Of a stretch of 64,000 bases of DNA, positions 60,542 to 64,000 are shown one piece after another. Both the position numbers and the translations under genes were made by a program. Numbering within the stretch: the stretch's first letter is position 1; each line of letters starts with the position of its first letter. Source of the DNA: Methylobacterium sp. Leaf104 (GTDB taxonomy: Bacteria > Pseudomonadota > Alphaproteobacteria > Rhizobiales > Beijerinckiaceae); the NCBI RefSeq assembly GCF_001422885.1, contig NZ_LMMZ01000012.1, positions 374,388 through 438,387 of the forward strand, read 5' to 3'. The notes under the pieces are model-generated. The model worked only from the letters and a program-made list of their open reading frames with translations. It was not told the origin of the DNA and did not search any database.

Positions 60542-61377
60542 TCCGCGCCTTCGTCGTCGGCCATCCCATCGCGCATTCGCGCTCGCCCCTGATCCACGGC
60601 CATTGGCTCGGCGAGCACGGCATCGACGGCAGCTACGAGCGGGTCGACGTGGCGCCGGAGGCCTTTCCGAGTTTCCTGGCGTCCCTGCGCGAGAAGGGAT
60701 TCGCGGGCGGCAACGTCACCATCCCGCACAAGGAGGCGGCGTTCGAACGCGTCGAATCCCGGACGCCGCGCGCGGAGAAGATCGGGGCGGTCAACACGCT
60801 GTTCTTCGACGGGTCCGAGCGCCTCTGCGGCGACAACACCGACGCCCCGGGCTTCATCGCCCATCTCGATCAGAGCCTCGGCCTCGGCTGGACCGAGCGC
60901 GGCGCCGGCACCGCCCTGGTGCTCGGTGCCGGCGGAGCCGCCCGCGCCATCGTGGTCGGCCTGCTCGAGCGCGGCCTCTCTCGGATCTGGGTCGCCAACC
61001 GGACGCTGGCCCGGGCCGAGGCCCTCGCGGCGCTCGATCCCGCCCGGGTCGAGGCCGTGGCCTGGCACGACCTGCCCGACGCCATGGCGCGGACGGGACT
61101 CCTCGTGAACACCACCTCCCTCGGCATGGTCGGCCACCCGCCCCTCGATCTCGACCTCCTGCCTCTGCCCGAGGACGCGACGGTGGCCGACATCGTCTAC
61201 GCGCCCCTGGAGACGCCCCTCCTCGCCGCGGCTCGGGCGCGGGGACTGCCCGCCGTCGACGGCCTCGGCATGCTGCTGCACCAGGCGGTGCCGGGCTTCG
61301 CGCGCTGGTTCCGGACGACGCCGAGCGTGACGCCGGCCCTGCGCGCCCGCATCGTCGCCGACCTGGCACCCGCGTGA
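60538..61377 (+). CDS. aroE: Shikimate dehydrogenase
   Basis: NADP-dependent reduction of 3-dehydroshikimate in the shikimate pathway (279 aa). The substrate site is [20 protein letters not shown], the catalytic lysine is in [13 protein letters not shown], and the NADP loop is [16 protein letters not shown] with the arginine in [10 protein letters not shown]. The start overlaps the CDF gene and the stop overlaps coaE (GTGA), so aroE-coaE are coupled. In Caulobacter aroE-coaE-dnaQ follow maf; here they follow hemJ. Confidence 0.96.
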   Translation: MIRAFVVGHPIAHSRSPLIHGHWLGEHGIDGSYERVDVAPEAFPSFLASLREKGFAGGNVTIPHKEAAFERVESRTPRAEKIGAVNTLFFDGSERLCGDNTDAPGFIAHLDQSLGLGWTERGAGTALVLGAGGAARAIVVGLLERGLSRIWVANRTLARAEALAALDPARVEAVAWHDLPDAMARTGLLVNTTSLGMVGHPPLDLDLLPLPEDATVADIVYAPLETPLLAAARARGLPAVDGLGMLLHQAVPGFARWFRTTPSVTPALRARIVADLAPA

Positions 61378-61988
61378 GCCGGTCCGTCATCCTCGGGCTC
61401 ACCGGTTCGATCGGCATGGGCAAGTCGGCCACGGCGGCGATCTTCGCGCGCCACGGAGTGCCCGTCCACGACGCGGACGCGGCCGTGCATGCCCTCTACG
61501 GCGTCGGCGGCGCGGCCGCCGCAGCCATCGGCGCGGCCTTCCCCGGCACCCTGGACGCGGACGGTGCCGTCGACCGGACGCGCCTGCGCGAGGCCGTGAT
61601 CGGCGCGCCCGACCGCCTCGCCGCCCTGGAGGCCCTGGTCCACCCCCTGGCCCAGGCCGCGGCCCGCGACTTCCTCGCGCGCCACGCGGACGCGCCCCTG
61701 GTACTCCTCGACATCCCGCTCCTGTTCGAGACCGGGGCCGATGCCCGCTGTGACGCGGTGCTGGTCGTCACGGCACCCCTGGACGTGCAGCGCGCCCGGG
61801 TGCTCGCCCGGCCCGGCATGGATGCGGCGACCTTCGAGGCGATCCGCGCCAAGCAGCTGCCCGATGCCGAGAAGCGGGCCCGGGCCGACTTCGTCCTCGA
61901 CACCAGCCTGGGCTTCGACCACGCCGAGGCCGAGGTGGCGGCGATCATCCGGAACCTCACCGCGGGACCGGTGCCGGTTGCGCCTTGA
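61374..61988 (+). CDS. coaE: Dephospho-CoA kinase
   Basis: The last step of coenzyme A synthesis (204 aa). The P-loop [14 protein letters not shown] is at residues 8-21, followed by [31 protein letters not shown] and the lid region. The start is GTG at 61374, overlapping the aroE stop. dnaQ begins 58 bases downstream. Confidence 0.95.
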   Translation: MSRSVILGLTGSIGMGKSATAAIFARHGVPVHDADAAVHALYGVGGAAAAAIGAAFPGTLDADGAVDRTRLREAVIGAPDRLAALEALVHPLAQAAARDFLARHADAPLVLLDIPLLFETGADARCDAVLVVTAPLDVQRARVLARPGMDAATFEAIRAKQLPDAEKRARADFVLDTSLGFDHAEAEVAAIIRNLTAGPVPVAP

Positions 61989-62046
61989 CGCGGCCTGGGG
62001 AGGGCGCATGGTCCGGTGGCCGAACGCCACCCTCCAGGATCCTTCG

Positions 62047-62769
62047 ATGCTGCGCGAGATCGTCCTCGACACCGAGACCACCGGCACGGACGCCAAGAAC
62101 GGCGACCGCCTGATCGAGATCGGCTGCGTCGAGCTGATCAACCACGTCCAGACCGGCAAAGTCTTCCACAAACTCGTGAATCCGACCCGGCCGGTCTCAC
62201 AGGGCGCCTTCGCGGTGCACGGTATCTCGGACGCCATGCTGGCCGACAAGCCGCTCTTCGCCGACATCGTCGACGAATTCCGCGACTTCTGCGGCGACTC
62301 GCCCCTGGTGATCCACAACGCGCCCTTCGACGTCGGCTTCCTCAACATGGAATATGCCCGCCTCGGCGCGGCCGCCCCTCCGCCCATCGACCTCGCCGAC
62401 GTCGTCGACACCCTGCAGCTCGCCCGCCGCAAGCACACGGGGGCCGCCAACAACCTCGACGCCCTGTGCTCGCGCTACGGCATCGACACCACGCGGCGGA
62501 CCAAGCACGGCGCGCTCCTCGACGCGCAGATCCTGGCCGAGGTCTATGTTGAGCTCCTCGGCGGCAAGCAGACCAGTCTCGGGCTCGCCATGACGGAGGT
62601 CGAGGCGGTGGTGGTGATCGGGGATGGTGGCGAGGCCGTGCCGGTCGGCCCGCGCCAGCTGCGCCACCGCCTCAGCGAGACCGAGCGCGCCCGGCACGCG
62701 ACCTTCATCGCCACCCTCGGCGGCGGGGCGGTCTGGAGCGACTACCTTGGCGGAGAGGAGACGGCCTAG
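62047..62769 (+). CDS. dnaQ: DNA polymerase III epsilon subunit (proofreading 3'-5' exonuclease)
   Basis: The editing subunit of the replicative polymerase (240 aa). The DEDDh metal residues are visible: D and E in IVLDTETTGTD (residues 5-15), D in HNAPFDVGFLNMEY, and H plus D in KHGALLDAQILAEV. The C-terminal polymerase-binding part (LRHRLSETERARHATFIATL) is short, as in other alphaproteobacteria. The ATG at 62047 is preceded by a short gap after coaE. A long inverted repeat follows at 62818. Confidence 0.96.
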   Translation: MLREIVLDTETTGTDAKNGDRLIEIGCVELINHVQTGKVFHKLVNPTRPVSQGAFAVHGISDAMLADKPLFADIVDEFRDFCGDSPLVIHNAPFDVGFLNMEYARLGAAAPPPIDLADVVDTLQLARRKHTGAANNLDALCSRYGIDTTRRTKHGALLDAQILAEVYVELLGGKQTSLGLAMTEVEAVVVIGDGGEAVPVGPRQLRHRLSETERARHATFIATLGGGAVWSDYLGGEETA

Positions 62770-62817
62770 GGGCCGCCGAACCTGCCCGCACCGGTGCGGA
62801 TCCGGCGTCCCACGATG

Positions 62818-62851
62818 CTGCGATGCATCGTGCCGCCATGTTGCATCGCAG
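62818..62851. repeat. Inverted repeat downstream of dnaQ
   Basis: CTGCGATGCA (62818-62827) pairs with TGCATCGCAG (62842-62851) around 14 bases; the left arm overlaps a separate perfect palindrome CGATGCATCG (62821-62830). It could end the dnaQ transcript or act in control of the regulator gene 50 bases downstream. Confidence 0.6.
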
Positions 62852-62866
62852 CGAAGACCTCCCATA

Positions 62867-62886
62867 TACCATCCTGGTGGATGGTA
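62867..62886. promoter_or_regulatory. Palindrome upstream of the ribbon-helix-helix gene, probable operator
   Basis: TACCATCC-TGGT-GGATGGTA is an 8+8 bp perfect inverted repeat ending 13 bases before the regulator's ATG. Its position would block translation-proximal transcription, so autoregulation by the encoded protein is the natural reading. Confidence 0.65.
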
Positions 62887-62899
62887 GCGGGAAGGTACG

Positions 62900-63325
62900 A
62901 TGCTCGATCTCGAGGACAAGCCCAGGGCGCCGATCCGGGTCGGTGACACCGAGAAGATCACGATCAATCTCGGCTACGTCGACCTCGGCCACATCGACCT
63001 TCTCGTGTCCGAGAGCGTCTACGCCAACCGGAGCGACTTCATCCGCACGGCCGTGCGCAACCAGATCGCCCGCCACGGCGACGTCACACGACAATCGGTC
63101 GCCCGCAAGGGCGTCGAACTCGGCCTGCGCCGCTACGAGCGGGCCGAACTCGAGGCGGCCCGCGCCAGCGGCATCCGCCTCGACATCCGCGTCCTCGGGC
63201 TCGCCAGCATCGCGCCCGACGTCAGCCCGGAACTGGCCCGCGACGCCATCGCGTCGATCGAGGTCATGGGAAGCCTGCAGGCGACCCCGGGTGTGAAGGC
63301 GGCCCTCGCCGACCGCTTTCTCTAG
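62900..63325 (+). CDS. Ribbon-helix-helix (CopG-like) transcriptional regulator
   Basis: A 141-residue protein. Residues 18-62 look like a ribbon-helix-helix fold: the strand KITINLGYVDLGHIDLLVSE followed by helices VYANRSDFIRTAVRNQIARH, the pattern of CopG/NikR-type dimeric repressors. The remaining part (residues 65-141) is alpha-helical and unassigned. It begins directly after the palindrome at 62867-62886. The PHB depolymerase-like gene starts 68 bases downstream, so it may control that gene. The link is inferred from position. Confidence 0.8.
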   Translation: MLDLEDKPRAPIRVGDTEKITINLGYVDLGHIDLLVSESVYANRSDFIRTAVRNQIARHGDVTRQSVARKGVELGLRRYERAELEAARASGIRLDIRVLGLASIAPDVSPELARDAIASIEVMGSLQATPGVKAALADRFL

Positions 63326-63393
63326 ACTGCGTCCCAACCCGCGTTCCCGACCTCGCATGGTTCGACGCCCCGTCGAGCCGGAAAGCGAAACCC

Positions 63394-64000
63394 ATGACCG
63401 ATTCTTCGAAGACCGACCCTTCGAACCGGATGCAGAACCGCCTCGCCGACATGATGGAGGCGACGCGCCTCACTGCGGCCGGACGCCTGCAGGACGCGAC
63501 GGACCTGCTGCAGCGCGGCTTCACCGGCGCATCGCCCGCGTCCCGGCCCCAGGCGGGGCACACCGCTCCGGCCGCCGAACCCCACACCATCGACCTAGTG
63601 GCCGAGCGCATCGAGACCGGTCCCGCCGTCCAGCGCACCACCCCCGACCGGTCCGGGGCCTCGGTCAAGGCCGCCGCGAATCCTTCCTCCAAGCCGGGTT
63701 CCTCCAAGGCTGCTTTCTCCAAACCGGGTTCGGCCGCCGGCGAGGAGGCCGGTCTCGCCGCGATCCTGCCGGAGAGGCTGCGCAAGGTCGTCGAGACGGT
63801 GACGCGGGGAATCGCCCCGGTTCTCGGCGGCCTCGGGAAGGCTGGCCACGGCATCCCGAACCCGGGCGCCTCGGGTCCCGCAGGCTCCGGACTTCCGGGC
63901 GGAGGCTTCGTCGGCAATCTCGGCACCCTCGTCTCGGGGCTTGCCGGCGGCCTCGGCTCGTCGGGCACTGACCAGGCCCGTGCGCCCCTTACCGAGGGCG
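63394..64000 (+). CDS. PHB depolymerase-type esterase, N-terminal part (runs off the window)
   Basis: The frame from ATG 63394 is open for 202 codons to the window end. The first 40 residues (RMQNRLADMMEATRLTAAGR, LQDATDLLQRGFTG) match the helical leader common in alphaproteobacterial polyhydroxybutyrate depolymerase family esterases. Then comes a long Ser/Pro/Lys/Gly-rich linker with an SKPGS-type repeat, and a Gly-rich stretch. The catalytic alpha/beta-hydrolase domain (lipase-box serine) would lie beyond 64000 and cannot be checked. There is no signal peptide, which suggests an intracellular enzyme acting on storage PHB. Confidence 0.6.
   Translation, partial: MTDSSKTDPSNRMQNRLADMMEATRLTAAGRLQDATDLLQRGFTGASPASRPQAGHTAPAAEPHTIDLVAERIETGPAVQRTTPDRSGASVKAAANPSSKPGSSKAAFSKPGSAAGEEAGLAAILPERLRKVVETVTRGIAPVLGGLGKAGHGIPNPGASGPAGSGLPGGGFVGNLGTLVSGLAGGLGSSGTDQARAPLTEG

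Overview
The window is GC-rich, gene-dense chromosomal DNA from an alphaproteobacterium of the order Hyphomicrobiales. Methylobacterium/Methylorubrum is the best guess. The evidence is family-level protein resemblance, the gene order mnmE-mnmG-rsmG-parA-parB plus hemE/PPSR/maf, a 325-residue-type HisG paired with HisZ, HemJ instead of HemG/HemY, and DUF2125 and DUF3429 proteins. I see no insertion sequence, prophage, CRISPR array, rRNA or tRNA. This is origin-proximal core genome, with its interest in cis-acting sites and a few odd proteins.

Layout. 1-5 kb: aceE (cut by the window edge), a secreted lipocalin-like protein and the glutamate/aspartate transporter genes gltJKL without a binding-protein gene. 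5-8 kb: an MFS exporter divergent from a MarR regulator, with an operator-like palindrome and three 16-bp repeats between them, then the PLP-binding protein YggS. 8-12.6 kb: leuS-lptE-holA. 12.6-20 kb: the minus-strand block rho, mnmE, mnmG, rsmG, parA, parB. It carries a perfect 16-bp parS site inside rsmG and further parS-like sites in leuS and between mnmG and mnmE. 20-24 kb: smr, mltA and tim44 on the minus strand, then secB on the plus strand.

24-34 kb: an MFS protein, a DUF3429 protein, hisS, the divergent ohr/ohrR pair with two operator palindromes, a cytochrome c, a glcD-type oxidase, rlmJ, an RNase T2 coupled to an unknown secreted protein, and an extensin-like lipoprotein. 34-42 kb: an amidase, a BioC-like methyltransferase, metX-metW, and an aromatic amino acid cluster (chorismate mutase, hisC, tyrA). 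42-51 kb: a DUF2125 protein, an unknown protein, plsC, the rlmN/membrane protein/ggt operon, an unknown secreted protein, and hisZ-hisG. 51-57 kb: hemH, a zinc-ribbon methyltransferase, a 5'-nucleotidase, ung, an LprI-like protein, and PPSR-maf.

57.25-57.82 kb is a 566-bp gap between PPSR and hemE. In Caulobacter this is where the chromosome origin lies. The gap holds DnaA-box-like sequences, a perfect CtrA consensus, six GANTC (CcrM) sites, interlocked inverted repeats and an AT-rich hairpin, so I call it the probable oriC. 57.8-64 kb: hemE, hemJ, a CDF zinc transporter, aroE, coaE, dnaQ, a ribbon-helix-helix regulator with its own palindrome, and the start of a PHB depolymerase-like gene.

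Together these genes cover chromosome segregation (parABS), replication (oriC, holA, dnaQ), tRNA and rRNA modification (mnmEG, rsmG, rlmN, rlmJ), heme synthesis (hemE, hemJ, hemH), envelope assembly (lptE, mltA, secB) and amino acid synthesis. Compared with the Caulobacter order, the hemJ-hemE-ori-PPSR-maf block looks inverted and secB-tim44-mltA-smr displaced.
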